From JBKEBQ01 sp047973225 (lineage in GTDB: Bacteria > Bacillota_I > Bacilli_A > Erysipelotrichales > Erysipelotrichaceae), in assembly GCA_047973225.1 (NCBI GenBank), contig JBKEBQ010000030.1:1-57420 (forward strand): DNA of 57,420 nucleotides. The letters run 5' to 3'. The notes below the pieces were generated by a model. That model had not been told where the DNA came from, did not search any database, and saw only the letters and a program-made list of their open reading frames with translations. This document shows positions 17,044 to 26,197 of this stretch, piece after piece. Positions within the stretch are counted from its first letter, which is position 1. The number at the start of each line of letters is the position of its first letter. The position numbers and the translations under genes were made by a program.

Positions 17044-17527
17044 TCAGTATACCTTGGTCCAAAATTTTGCCCGCACCCCCTTATTTGAATTCCAGTTTTC
17101 TTTCAGCCAATCATTGACTATTTTTTTACCAAAACACTTGCACGTTTATTTGTTCCGGATTCTTTCATCACTGTTTTATATTGTAAATTTTCAACTAATT
17201 TATTATAATCAACTGTTTTCTCTAAGTCTGACAAACATGTTTTTGATTCATGAATTTTTTTAAGGAATTTTTCCCTTTCTGTTACTGGAACTAAATACAT
17301 TTCATTGATACCACTAGATGAAACGTTAAGTTTATTATCATGTAATGACTCCATAACATACTTTATTTTATTCTCAATTACATTATCTTTTTTCTTTTTC
17401 TGTTTCCATTTTTCACATAGCTCTTTTTTTATCTCGTTCTTCATCACCTTTTTTCCATCTTTATCTAATAAAACTCCACATTGACTTTTTTTAAAGTGAC
17501 TCCGCCTTTTATTTTCGTTATTTTCAT
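17044..17527 (-). pseudogene. Probable Cas13a N-terminal relic, frameshifted twice
   Basis: The start at 17527 has AGGAGG 7 nt upstream. The protein begins MKITKIKGGVTLKK, which resembles Cas13a starts such as MKVTKVDGISHKK (from memory). The frame breaks at a run of seven A (17486-17492); shifting by -1 continues SQCGVLLDKDGKK and the long Lys/Glu-rich stretch (17447-17121). A second run of seven A (17121-17127) again needs -1 to reach IVNDWLKENWNSNKG and the stop at 17044. Restoring one A in each gives exactly 161 codons plus stop. Cas13a proteins are over 1,000 residues with two HEPN nuclease motifs (RxxxxH); none is visible here, so at best this is a truncated relic. The identity rests on the start motif and on the neighbours cas2 and the repeat. 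Confidence 0.4.
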
Positions 17528-17836
17528 TGCTTATCCTCCTATTATAACTTTATCCCTTTTTATTTCCTATGACAAAATTATCTTCTGTAAGCATGCAAAC
17601 AAAGAAAATAGCAATAAACACCTTGATTGCTATCTTAAAATTAAACAAGATAATCAATGCGAGTATAGCGATTAAAGATATGAGTTCCAAATTTATGATT
17701 AAGCACAAAAAATTTAAATGCAAAAACTAAAAAGATCAAAACCTTTCGATTTCGATCTTTTAGAACTTCAAACAACAATAAACCTTATGCAAGAATCTCT
17801 TCCTAAATAACAAATTTTTATGTCTAAGTGATTTAT
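17528..17836. other. Gap between the CRISPR relic and the surface-protein relic
   Basis: No supported gene. The only structure I see is the terminator at 17729-17762. No further copies of the 36-nt repeat are present. Confidence 0.5.
17729..17762 (-). terminator. Terminator of the surface-protein relic
   Basis: AAAAGATC (17730-17737) pairs with GATCTTTT (17754-17761), extended inward by AAA/TTT after one mismatch. On the minus strand it is followed by TTTTTAGTTTTT. Confidence 0.65.
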
Positions 17837-18267
17837 TTAGGATTTATTCATTTTCTTGATTTTAAGAAAACCAAAAGTCATAGCCAATCCACTGATTAAC
17901 ATCAACATTGTATATCCTAGTAAGGTATATGAATTTTGTCCGGTTTCAGGGATTTTTTCTGCTGCTTCTTTTTTATATTGTGCTGTAATAACCATATCAG
18001 CAGAAACTTTTGAAAAATCAGTATCCCATCCACATTGCCATCTGCGACTTAATCTGCAATTGCTTGTGTTAGATTTTGGTCAGGAAAAATCTCTGAAATT
18101 TTATCTCCTATTTTCCCTTTTACATCATAAGCTGTAGTACCAAGCGTTTGCGTTTTCAGCTCATTTTCATTCAACACTTCTTCTTGTGCAGCGATATCTA
18201 GACTCACTACACTTATAACACACACCAACAGAACTAAAATTCTGCTGACTTTTATTTTATTTTTCAT
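17837..18267 (-). pseudogene. Surface-protein relic (signal peptide joined to a sorting signal)
   Basis: The start MKNKIKVSRILVLLVCVISVVSL is a signal peptide. It is followed by a segment (KISEIFPDQNLTQAIAD) related to the neighbouring leucine-rich protein (NFSDTKTAQAIADKVASGD). A TAA follows at 18049-18051. Shortly after, in another frame, comes the C-terminus of a wall protein: GWDTDFSKVSADMVITAQYKK, typical of the InlB-B/Flg_new repeat, then IPETG, a membrane helix and a basic tail (a sortase signal). The leucine-rich middle has been deleted, joining head to tail out of frame. It cannot make the full surface protein. Confidence 0.7.
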
Positions 18268-18280
18268 TTGTTGTCTTCTC

Positions 18281-20182
18281 TTATATTTTTTTATTTTTGC
18301 TTCTTTTGTATACTCCAACTACTAAAATAATTGCTGACAATATGAATACCACTGTATATCCTACATTCGACGTGTCACCTGTAGGCAGAGGCTCTTTCGG
18401 TGTCACAACTTTTTCATCATCGTATACACTTACCTCTATACGAATGCTTGGATTATATGTAAATGACACTTCATATGTTCCTACTTCAGCTTTGAAATCG
18501 CCACGATCTACTGTAATTTCAGGTTCTTCCAGCCAGATTCCATTTTCCACATCGTATACCTTTACATTCGCTAAGGCGATCATCTTTTCATCATTCATAT
18601 CTGCCTTATTCACATGAATTTTAAAATCTTCCGCATGAATAATATAGTCTGTATCAAAAGAATAGCTTTCATCATTAACAAGAACGATCTGCATGGCATT
18701 CACTTTATTGTCATCACTATCTTTTAGTGAATATGAAAGTTTATATATTCCAGCTACCTTTGTATCTACGCTGCCCTCACACACAACTTCACTTATTAAA
18801 TCACCATCTTCTGCATCACTTGCAACTACATTGTTCATAGCATTAAAGTTATCGTTCAAATTTATTTCCGTAAAAATAGGAACACTTAACGTTGGCAGTG
18901 TATTGGAATACACATTAAACGTTTGTGTATATATTGAACCGTCAAAACTACCACCCACTACTTTGCTGGTAAGGGTATAGCTTCCTCTAGCATGTAAATC
19001 ACTGCCATTAATTTTAATTACTCCATCTTTTAACACTGGCTCGATTATTACAAAACTTTGATCTGGTTTTGTAAGTTCATACGCAAAAGTACCACCATAA
19101 TTTAAAAACTGGCTATGCGCAGGATATGCGGGCAATTCATAGTCTTTCGCTGTTTCAGCAACACTCGTAAGTGTTTGTGAGTACGTTTGATTAGTGAATC
19201 TTTTCAAACGGATATTTGTAAAAAAGTCATGCTGTGCTTGTGTAAAATCAATAATATTATTGCTTTCAAGCTGTACACTATCTAAACTTGCCAAATTTAC
19301 AATTTCAGATGGTAAACTTGTTAAATTATTTTCTTGCATTTGCAATGTTTTTAATTTGCTCAAATTTCCAAATTCTGCTGGTAATGACGTTAACGTATTT
19401 TGAGCAATTTTCAACGTCGTTAAGTTTGATAAATCACCTATTTCTTTTGGCAAACTCGAAATCTGATTCGTCAATAAAATTAAGTCAGTCAAATTTATTA
19501 AATTAGAAATACTAGCTGGAATACTCGTAATTTGATTCGTGTTTGCATATAATTTTTTAAGACTTGTCAAATTGAAAACACCACTTGGAATTTGCGTAAA
19601 AGCATTGTTATCAATTTTTAGCTCTGTCAATCTAGAAAGATTACCAATTTCAGTAGGTAAGCTTGTCAATTGGTTGTTATTTAAACTCAGTTTTGTTAAT
19701 GAACCTAGCTCTCCAATTGCTGTGGGAATACTTGTCAATTGGTTATTGAATACCATTAAGGATGACAAGCTTTTCAAATTCGAAATGTCATCTGGCAATG
19801 TAGTAAGTGCATTGTTCGCCAAATTTAATGACGCAAGCGATGTAAACACACCAATTCCATCTAAGTTTGTTAAAGATTTATAAGACAAATCTAAGATTAA
19901 GGTTTTTGATACCATTGTTGCATCAATAATCGCATTCACATCACCAGAGGCCACTTTGTCTGCAATCGCCTGTGCTGTTTTTGTGTCGGAAAAATTATCC
20001 GCGATACTTGCACCAACACCCCGAAGTTGATTATGGGATGATGCTGTTTGCAAAGGTTGTTCAAAGCTTTGTTTTTCTGATTGCTCTACGTCTGTCGACT
20101 GTCCAAACATTTCTACACTAAGTGTAGTTACCAGACATATTACGACCAAAAAAATACTACTTATTTTTAATGTTCTTTTCAT
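18281..20182 (-). CDS. Leucine-rich-repeat cell-surface protein with C-terminal anchor
   Basis: About 633 residues. Signal peptide MKRTLKISSIFLVVICLVTTLS, then a spacer with TAQAIADKVASGDVNAII. It then has some nine to ten 23-residue leucine-rich repeats (pattern LTSLPxEIGNLSxLxxLxLxxN), an immunoglobulin-like region and a BIG_5/DUF5011-like domain (DAEDGDLISEVVCEGSVDTKVAGIYKLSYSLKDSDDNK). It ends with PLPTGDTSN, a membrane helix and KRSKNKKI. The motif is LPTG rather than the full LPxTG, so sorting by sortase is uncertain. Such proteins usually bind host or neighbouring-cell molecules. The start is set by the signal peptide and AGAAGGA; the frame is open far upstream but reads as noise. Confidence 0.8.
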   Translation of the reverse strand: MKRTLKISSIFLVVICLVTTLSVEMFGQSTDVEQSEKQSFEQPLQTASSHNQLRGVGASIADNFSDTKTAQAIADKVASGDVNAIIDATMVSKTLILDLSYKSLTNLDGIGVFTSLASLNLANNALTTLPDDISNLKSLSSLMVFNNQLTSIPTAIGELGSLTKLSLNNNQLTSLPTEIGNLSRLTELKIDNNAFTQIPSGVFNLTSLKKLYANTNQITSIPASISNLINLTDLILLTNQISSLPKEIGDLSNLTTLKIAQNTLTSLPAEFGNLSKLKTLQMQENNLTSLPSEIVNLASLDSVQLESNNIIDFTQAQHDFFTNIRLKRFTNQTYSQTLTSVAETAKDYELPAYPAHSQFLNYGGTFAYELTKPDQSFVIIEPVLKDGVIKINGSDLHARGSYTLTSKVVGGSFDGSIYTQTFNVYSNTLPTLSVPIFTEINLNDNFNAMNNVVASDAEDGDLISEVVCEGSVDTKVAGIYKLSYSLKDSDDNKVNAMQIVLVNDESYSFDTDYIIHAEDFKIHVNKADMNDEKMIALANVKVYDVENGIWLEEPEITVDRGDFKAEVGTYEVSFTYNPSIRIEVSVYDDEKVVTPKEPLPTGDTSNVGYTVVFILSAIILVVGVYKRSKNKKI

Positions 20183-20361
20183 ATAATAATCCTTCTCTTT
20201 CTTTGTTATATATAAAATAATAATATAATATTTATCTGCATTTGTAAATATTTTAAGGGTACAAGTTGTAATACATTGGTTCATACTTGCTTTAAACAGC
20301 GCAAAGAAATAGTTTATTTTGTATATTATTCTGCGCATTTTTCTTATTTTGAAGAAAACAA

Positions 20362-20384
20362 AAAAGAGTAGCATCTACTCTTTT
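20362..20384 (-). terminator. Terminator of eno
   Basis: A 10-bp stem AAAAGAGTAG/CTACTCTTTT with a 3-nt loop, followed on the minus strand by TTGTTTTC. It lies 24 bp past the enolase stop. Confidence 0.85.
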
Positions 20385-20407
20385 CTTTTTAAATATTTAA
20401 ATATCCG

Positions 20408-21718
20408 TTATTTTTTTATATTGTAAAATGCACGAACACCTGGATAAACAGCAATATCTTCTGCACCACGAGAATTCAATTCATCGTTAATTCTCAACAA
20501 TTGGTTATATTTTGCAATACGGTCTGTTCTTGACATTGATCCTGTTTTTATTTGACCTGCATTTAATCCTACCGCGATATCAGCAATTGTAGAGTCTTCA
20601 GTTTCTCCTGATCGGTGCGATTCAACAGATGTATATCCCGCTTTTTTTGCCATTTCAATATCATCAAAAGTTTCCGTTAATGTACCAATGTGGTTAACCT
20701 TGATAAGAATTGAATTTGCGATTCCTTTTTCAATTCCTTCTTTTAAGATTGCTGGGTTTGTAACAAACAAATCATCTCCTACAATTTGAATCTTATCACC
20801 AAGACGATCTGTTAATACTTTCCAACCATCCCAATCATTTTCACCTAATCCATCTTCAATTGAAATAATTGGATATTTTGCTACCCATCCTTCATACATT
20901 TCAATCATTTCAGCACTTGTCTTAGTTCCACCACCTGATTTTTTTAGGTCATAAACTTTTTTATCAGCATCATAGAATTCACTAGCTGCAACATCCATTG
21001 CTAACATAATATCTTTGCCTGGTTTGTATCCTGCTTTTTCAATTGCTTCCATAATTACTTGCAGCGGTTCTTCATTACTTCCTAAGTTTGGCGCAAATCC
21101 ACCTTCATCACCAACTGCTGTAACATGGCCTTTTGCTTTTAAAACTGATTTTAAAGCATGAAATGTTTCTGCACCCATACGAATTGCTTCATTGATGTCT
21201 TTTGCCCCAACTGGCATAATCATATATTCTTGGAAATCTACTGAAGAATCAGCATGAGATCCACCATTGATTACGTTCATCATTGGTACTGGTAATGTTT
21301 TTCCGTTAAACCCACCAAAATATTTGTATAATGGCATTCCATAGTAATCTGCAGCAGCAATTGCAGCAGCCATAGAAACTCCTAAAATTGCATTTGCCCC
21401 TAATTTTGATTTGTCGCTTGTTCCATCAAGATCAATCATCACTTTATCAATTAAACTTTGATCCGTTACATCAAGTCCAATCACAGCTTCTGCAATCATA
21501 TCGTTTACATTCGCAACGGCTTTCGTAACACCTTTTCCTTCAAATCTTTTTTTATCACCATCACGAAGTTCAAGCGCTTCTCTTTCTCCTGTTGAAGCTC
21601 CACTTGGCACCATCGCACGTCCATACGCACCTGATTGTGTCGTTAATTCAACTTCAATTGTTGGATTTCCACGAGAATCGATAACTTCTCTTGCATAAAC
21701 ATCAATAATAATTGGCAT
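20408..21718 (-). CDS. eno: Enolase
   Basis: The 436-residue glycolytic enzyme that turns 2-phosphoglycerate into phosphoenolpyruvate. The N-terminal domain contains ARExIDSRGNPTxE and the loop SGASTGERE. The barrel has metal and catalytic residues in GDEGGFAPN, LAMDVAASEFYD, SIEDGLGENDW, VGDDLFVTN, ILIKVNHIGTLTET and SHRSGETEDSTIAD. The length is normal. AGGAGG precedes the ATG. It stands alone, not in the tpiA-pgk operon at 33.5-35.4 kb. Confidence 0.97.
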   Translation of the reverse strand: MPIIIDVYAREVIDSRGNPTIEVELTTQSGAYGRAMVPSGASTGEREALELRDGDKKRFEGKGVTKAVANVNDMIAEAVIGLDVTDQSLIDKVMIDLDGTSDKSKLGANAILGVSMAAAIAAADYYGMPLYKYFGGFNGKTLPVPMMNVINGGSHADSSVDFQEYMIMPVGAKDINEAIRMGAETFHALKSVLKAKGHVTAVGDEGGFAPNLGSNEEPLQVIMEAIEKAGYKPGKDIMLAMDVAASEFYDADKKVYDLKKSGGGTKTSAEMIEMYEGWVAKYPIISIEDGLGENDWDGWKVLTDRLGDKIQIVGDDLFVTNPAILKEGIEKGIANSILIKVNHIGTLTETFDDIEMAKKAGYTSVESHRSGETEDSTIADIAVGLNAGQIKTGSMSRTDRIAKYNQLLRINDELNSRGAEDIAVYPGVRAFYNIKK

Positions 21719-22107
21719 TGTATTACTCCTCCTATGTGTTTCATATCACGTAAATAGTATAGCATACTCCCTCTGCAAATAAAAGTAAAATTATTTTTTT
21801 CACAAATCATATTCTCCCCATTTTAAACGCTATAATTCGTATTTTATAATTCCCTAATCACGATCACCAAGCCTTTTTTTAATGGCTCCATAAGTTTTTA
21901 TTGTAGCTTCTCGAAATGCTTTGCATCAAAGACATACATCACACAATAAACACCTCCTAATTGATCGATATTTATAAATGATTATGATAAGCTTAGGTTT
22001 CGTCAGCTCATTCCTTATAGATAATCTTTTACATTAAGCGATTAACACACGCTGAAATAAAAAAAAGCGTTCTCACGTTTCTACGTTGGAACACTTTTTA
22101 TAATATT
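21719..22107. other. Gap between eno and oppF with a possible gene scrap
   Basis: On the minus strand 21981-21844 reads as one frame broken by a TAA at 21898-21900: INIDQLGGVYCVMYVFDAKH..., then MEPLKKGLVIVIREL and a stop. It looks more like protein than chance but I cannot name it. The oppF terminator is at 22060-22098. Nothing else is seen. Confidence 0.3.
22060..22098 (-). terminator. Terminator of the opp operon
   Basis: A long hairpin on the minus strand (AAAGTGTTC pairing with GAACGCTTT, plus inner ACGT/ACGT) ends in a run of eight T. It lies about 10 bp past oppF. Confidence 0.85.
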
Positions 22108-23097
22108 TTATACTTTTTCACCCTTCATAAAATCTTCTAATTTTTGTGCATAGTGACACATCGCAAAGTGATCTTTTGCAATTTCTCGAAGAACCGGTTT
22201 TTCTTTGTGACATTTTTCATCTGCGTATCGACAACGTCCCACAAATGGGCAACCATCTGGCAAGTTAATCGGGCTTGGTACATCTCCCTCAAGGATGATG
22301 CGTTGTTTATTGGCTTCTAGTTCAGGATCGGGAATTGGTACTGCTGAGAGTAGCGCTTGTGTGTAGGGATGATACGCATCATAATATACGTCTTCGGCTT
22401 TACCTATTTCTACAACATGACCAAGATACATCACTACAATGCGATCCGAAATGTAGCGGACAATATCCAAATCATGGGCAATAAACAAATACGTTAATCC
22501 TAGCTTTTTTTGCAATTCAATTAATAAGTTGATAATTTGTGATTGAATCGAAACATCAAGTGCCGAAATTGGCTCATCACAAACTAAAAATTCAGGTTCG
22601 ATTGCCAAGGCTCGCGCAATTCCAATTCTTTGTCGTTGCCCCCCAGAAAACTCATGCGGGAAACGATTTGCATGTTCTCGACTGAGACCAACAAGTTCCA
22701 AGAGCTCTTCAACACGCTCATTTCGCTGTTGCTCGTTATACATTCCATGAATTTCCATACCTTCAGAAATGATCGAGCGAACCGTCATCCGCGAATCCAA
22801 AGAAGCATATGGATCTTGAAAAATCATCTGTGCTTTTTTCGCGTATTCCAATCGTTTTTTCGTGTGTCGTGTATCTACAGCTTCTCCTTGATACTCAACA
22901 ACTCCCACACTTGGCTGGTACACACCCATAACAACACGACCCAATGTAGACTTACCACAACCTGACTCTCCAACTAGACCTACGGTTTCTCCTTTGTTGA
23001 TATCAAAACTGACCTCGCTTACTGCCTTTAGCTTTCCTCCTTTGACGGTGAAATTTTTTGATAATTCTTGAATCGAAACTAATGGTTTATCACTCAT
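22108..23097 (-). CDS. oppF: Oligopeptide ABC transporter ATPase OppF
   Basis: A 329-residue cytoplasmic ATPase, one of the two that power peptide uptake through OppBC. Walker A GESGCGKST, signature FSGGQRQRIGIA, Walker B FLVCDEPISALD, and the C-terminal Opp/Dpp extension with cysteines (CPFVGRCRYADEKCHKEKP) that may hold an iron-sulphur cluster. Last gene of oppABCDF, starting directly after oppD. Confidence 0.93.
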   Translation of the reverse strand: MSDKPLVSIQELSKNFTVKGGKLKAVSEVSFDINKGETVGLVGESGCGKSTLGRVVMGVYQPSVGVVEYQGEAVDTRHTKKRLEYAKKAQMIFQDPYASLDSRMTVRSIISEGMEIHGMYNEQQRNERVEELLELVGLSREHANRFPHEFSGGQRQRIGIARALAIEPEFLVCDEPISALDVSIQSQIINLLIELQKKLGLTYLFIAHDLDIVRYISDRIVVMYLGHVVEIGKAEDVYYDAYHPYTQALLSAVPIPDPELEANKQRIILEGDVPSPINLPDGCPFVGRCRYADEKCHKEKPVLREIAKDHFAMCHYAQKLEDFMKGEKV

Positions 23098-24105
23098 CTA
23101 GTTTTCCTCCTTTTGAACTTTGGTTGGAGCGTCTTTGTGCAACAACCAACAAGATACATCATGTCCTTCTTTTTCCTTGAAGACAGGAGGTTGATGACTC
23201 TTACAAATCTTCATACACTGTTCACAACGACTCGCAAACCCACATCCTTGTGGAGGTGCAATCAAGTCGGGAGGTGTTCCTTGAATCGAAACAAGACCTT
23301 GATCTTTTGTTGTATCGTGTTTTGGTAATGAATTCAATAAAGCAATCGTATATGGATGTGTGGGTTTATCAAAAATTTCTTTTGCAGTTCCTGTTTCCAC
23401 AATCTTACCAGCATACATGACCGCAACACGGTCAGCTAAATTTGCGACAACTCCCAAATCATGGGTAATCAAAATAATGGCCGTACTCATATCTTTACGG
23501 ATTTCCCCTAACAACTCCAATATTTGCGCTTGAATGGTAACATCAAGTGCGGTTGTTGGCTCATCTGCAATCAATAATTTGGGATTACATGATAATGCCA
23601 TCGCAATCATCGCTCGCTGACGCATCCCTCCTGAAAATTGGTGAGGATATTGTTTCGCTCGTTCTTGTGCATTGGGAATTTGCACTTGCTTCAATATCTC
23701 AACGGCACGTTTATTTGCTTCTGCCTTATCTAGCTTTTGATGATGTTTAATCGCCTCTACAATTTGTTTTCCAACAGGCATGGTAGGGTTTAGAGATGTC
23801 ATTGGATCTTGAAAAATCATACTCACAAGACTACCGCGAATCTTTTGCATCCCTTTCTCACTCGTGTTGATAATATCAATATCATCAAGCGTAATTTCAC
23901 CAGATTTAATTCTTGCTGGTGGCATCGGATTTAATTTCATAATCGTCTGTGCGGTTACCGATTTACCACTACCTGATTCACCAACGATAGCTAAAACTTC
24001 TCCTTCATTGACATGACATGTAACGCCACGTACTGCTTGTACCTCTCCCGCATAGGTATCGAAAGATACATATAAATCGTTAATATTTAATACTGTTTTT
24101 GACAT
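23098..24105 (-). CDS. oppD: Oligopeptide ABC transporter ATPase OppD
   Basis: The 335-residue partner ATPase of OppF. Walker A GESGSGKS, signature FSGGMRQRAMIA, Walker B LLIADEPTTALD, and the C-terminal cysteine-containing Opp extension (CGFASRCEQCMKICKSHQPP). GAGGAGG precedes the ATG. It adjoins oppF with no gap. Confidence 0.93.
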   Translation of the reverse strand: MSKTVLNINDLYVSFDTYAGEVQAVRGVTCHVNEGEVLAIVGESGSGKSVTAQTIMKLNPMPPARIKSGEITLDDIDIINTSEKGMQKIRGSLVSMIFQDPMTSLNPTMPVGKQIVEAIKHHQKLDKAEANKRAVEILKQVQIPNAQERAKQYPHQFSGGMRQRAMIAMALSCNPKLLIADEPTTALDVTIQAQILELLGEIRKDMSTAIILITHDLGVVANLADRVAVMYAGKIVETGTAKEIFDKPTHPYTIALLNSLPKHDTTKDQGLVSIQGTPPDLIAPPQGCGFASRCEQCMKICKSHQPPVFKEKEGHDVSCWLLHKDAPTKVQKEEN

Positions 24106-24110
24106 ATATG

Positions 24111-25094
24111 CTACCTCCTCAACTTTGGATCAAATGCATCACGCAATTTGTCGCCAATTAAATTAAATGACAACATTGTAACACTCATAAAAATAGCCGG
24201 AATAAACAATTGGAAAGGGTAACTTCTTAGATTACTTATCCCATCGTTTGCCAATGTACCCAATGAAGCTTCTGGAATTGGAACTCCCAAACCAATAAAC
24301 GATAAGAAAGCTTCCGTAAAGATCGCATTCGGAATCGATAATGTTAAATTAACAATAATGACCGATAATAAGTTAGGAATCATATGACGAGCAATAATCC
24401 TCGAAGAAGATGCCCCCATCGTCTTCGCTGCTACAACAAACTCTTGTTCTTTTAGCTGAATCACTTGACCACGCACCAAGCGTGCCATACCGATCCACCC
24501 CACGAGTGAATATGCAATAATAATACTAACAATACCACCTGGTAAAACAATACGTAATAAGATAACAACTAGTAAGTAGGGAATACCATTGATGATTTCC
24601 ACAAATCGCATCATAAAATTATCAAGTCTACCACCAAAATATCCAGAAATACCGCCATATACGATACCTACGGCACAATTGATGCCAATCGCAGTAATCG
24701 CAATCGTCAACGAAATGCGTGCCCCATACCAAATACGCACCCAAATATCACGACCCAAAGAATCTGTTCCAAAAATATGTAGATGACCAGCTTCATTATT
24801 AAACATAGAAATATTGGTGTGATCTAAATGCTGTTCACTGATACTCATTGGTGAAAAAACAGGAATCAAAATCGAACCTATCGCAATAATGAGTAAAATC
24901 GTAAAAATTACTTTGGCACTAGTTTGTAAAAATAAACGATTTTTAGCATCCTGCCAATACGATAAACTCTTACGAACTATATCTTCACCACCTAATATAT
25001 CGGAACCAATATGTGTGAATTCTTCTTTAGGAATCGAAGAATCAACTGTAAATAAAACAGGTTCCATACTTTGTGTTTCAACTGTTTTTGCCAT
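24111..25094 (-). CDS. oppC: Oligopeptide ABC transporter permease OppC
   Basis: A 327-residue membrane permease. A soluble N-terminus is followed by membrane helices and the EAA loop that docks the ATPases (EFVVAAKTMGASSSRIIARHMIPN). Forms the peptide channel with OppB. Lies 5 bp upstream of oppD. Confidence 0.92.
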   Translation of the reverse strand: MAKTVETQSMEPVLFTVDSSIPKEEFTHIGSDILGGEDIVRKSLSYWQDAKNRLFLQTSAKVIFTILLIIAIGSILIPVFSPMSISEQHLDHTNISMFNNEAGHLHIFGTDSLGRDIWVRIWYGARISLTIAITAIGINCAVGIVYGGISGYFGGRLDNFMMRFVEIINGIPYLLVVILLRIVLPGGIVSIIIAYSLVGWIGMARLVRGQVIQLKEQEFVVAAKTMGASSSRIIARHMIPNLLSVIIVNLTLSIPNAIFTEAFLSFIGLGVPIPEASLGTLANDGISNLRSYPFQLFIPAIFMSVTMLSFNLIGDKLRDAFDPKLRR

Positions 25095-25098
25095 ATCT

Positions 25099-26043
25099 CT
25101 ACTCCTTATCTCCTGTTAAATTCACACGTGGATCGATGAATCCATATAAAATATCAATCACCAAAATCGCGACAATCAAAAATGCTCCATAAAAGATTGT
25201 CGTTCCAACAATTAGGGTATAATCCTGCTGCTGAATCGCAGAAATGAAAAATTTTCCCATCCCCGGTATTGCAAATACCTTCTCAACAACAAACGCTCCC
25301 GTCAACACTGCAGCAGCAATCGGTCCTAATACCGTAATAACTGGCATTAAAGAATTCCGCATGGCATGACGGCGAATGATTTTTCCTTCTGATAAACCTT
25401 TTGCCTTGGCGGTTTTAATATAGTCAGAACTCAACACATCTAGCATGCTGGTTCTTGTTAACCTCGAAATAATTGCCATTGATGAAAAACTCAAAGCAAT
25501 CGTTGGTAAAATCTTAGAAAATTCATTCGACCATCCCGTAATCGGAAAAACACCGATACCAAACCATTGTTGTAATTTTAATCCCAAGAAATATTGCAGC
25601 ACTCCTGCAATAATAAAACTAGGTACCGAAACCCCAATAACCGCTAATGTCATCGCTACCGTATCGGCTTTTTTTCCACGACGAATAGCTGCAATCGTTC
25701 CCAAATAAATACCTGCACAAACCGCGAGTACTAAGGAACGTAGCCCCAATTCAAATGAATAGGGAAAAGCATCCATAATAATGCGTAGTACTGGCCGATT
25801 GGAAATCAGCGACATTCCCAAATCACCCCGAGATAGATTTTGCAGATATTGAATAAATTGCTCAGGAATGGATTTATCCAAACCAAACTTTTCATTTAAC
25901 GCTGCCCTGGCTGCTTCACTAATCGCCTTTTCTCCACTAAATGGATCTCCTGGTAATAGATGCATCAAGGCAAACGTAATTGCAACCAGAACAAACAATG
26001 TTAACACTGCATAGCCAACTCTTTTTAAGATATACTTTGTCAT
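25099..26043 (-). CDS. oppB: Oligopeptide ABC transporter permease OppB
   Basis: A 314-residue membrane permease with the classic N-terminus (MTKYILKRVGYAVLTLFVLVAITFALMHLLPGDPF), the LDKSIPEQF segment and the EAA loop (YIKTAKAKGLSEGKIIRRHAMRNSL). It is separated from oppA by 154 bp that contain a strong stem-loop, a common way to make more binding protein than permease. Confidence 0.93.
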   Translation of the reverse strand: MTKYILKRVGYAVLTLFVLVAITFALMHLLPGDPFSGEKAISEAARAALNEKFGLDKSIPEQFIQYLQNLSRGDLGMSLISNRPVLRIIMDAFPYSFELGLRSLVLAVCAGIYLGTIAAIRRGKKADTVAMTLAVIGVSVPSFIIAGVLQYFLGLKLQQWFGIGVFPITGWSNEFSKILPTIALSFSSMAIISRLTRTSMLDVLSSDYIKTAKAKGLSEGKIIRRHAMRNSLMPVITVLGPIAAAVLTGAFVVEKVFAIPGMGKFFISAIQQQDYTLIVGTTIFYGAFLIVAILVIDILYGFIDPRVNLTGDKE

Positions 26044-26160
26044 CGCTTTTCACTTCCTTCTCTTTCACATTTATATTTTTTTTCACTTTTTATTTTCACA
26101 AAACTATACATATTCGCTTCTCACGCATGGGTATATTATAGCATAATCCCATGCGTAAGA

Positions 26161-26185
26161 AGAGCTATTTTTTTAAAATAGCTCT
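26161..26185 (-). terminator. Intercistronic stem-loop between oppA and oppB
   Basis: A perfect 11-bp stem AGAGCTATTTT/AAAATAGCTCT with a 3-nt loop, but without a clear T-run on the minus strand. More likely an mRNA-stabilising or leaky structure after oppA than a full terminator. Confidence 0.6.
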
Positions 26186-26197
26186 ATATAACTTCAA

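Noticed and set aside
17044..17527. Calling the effector relic a functional mini-Cas13
   Set aside because: No HEPN RxxxxH motif is visible and the frame is broken twice; the length is about a seventh of a normal effector.
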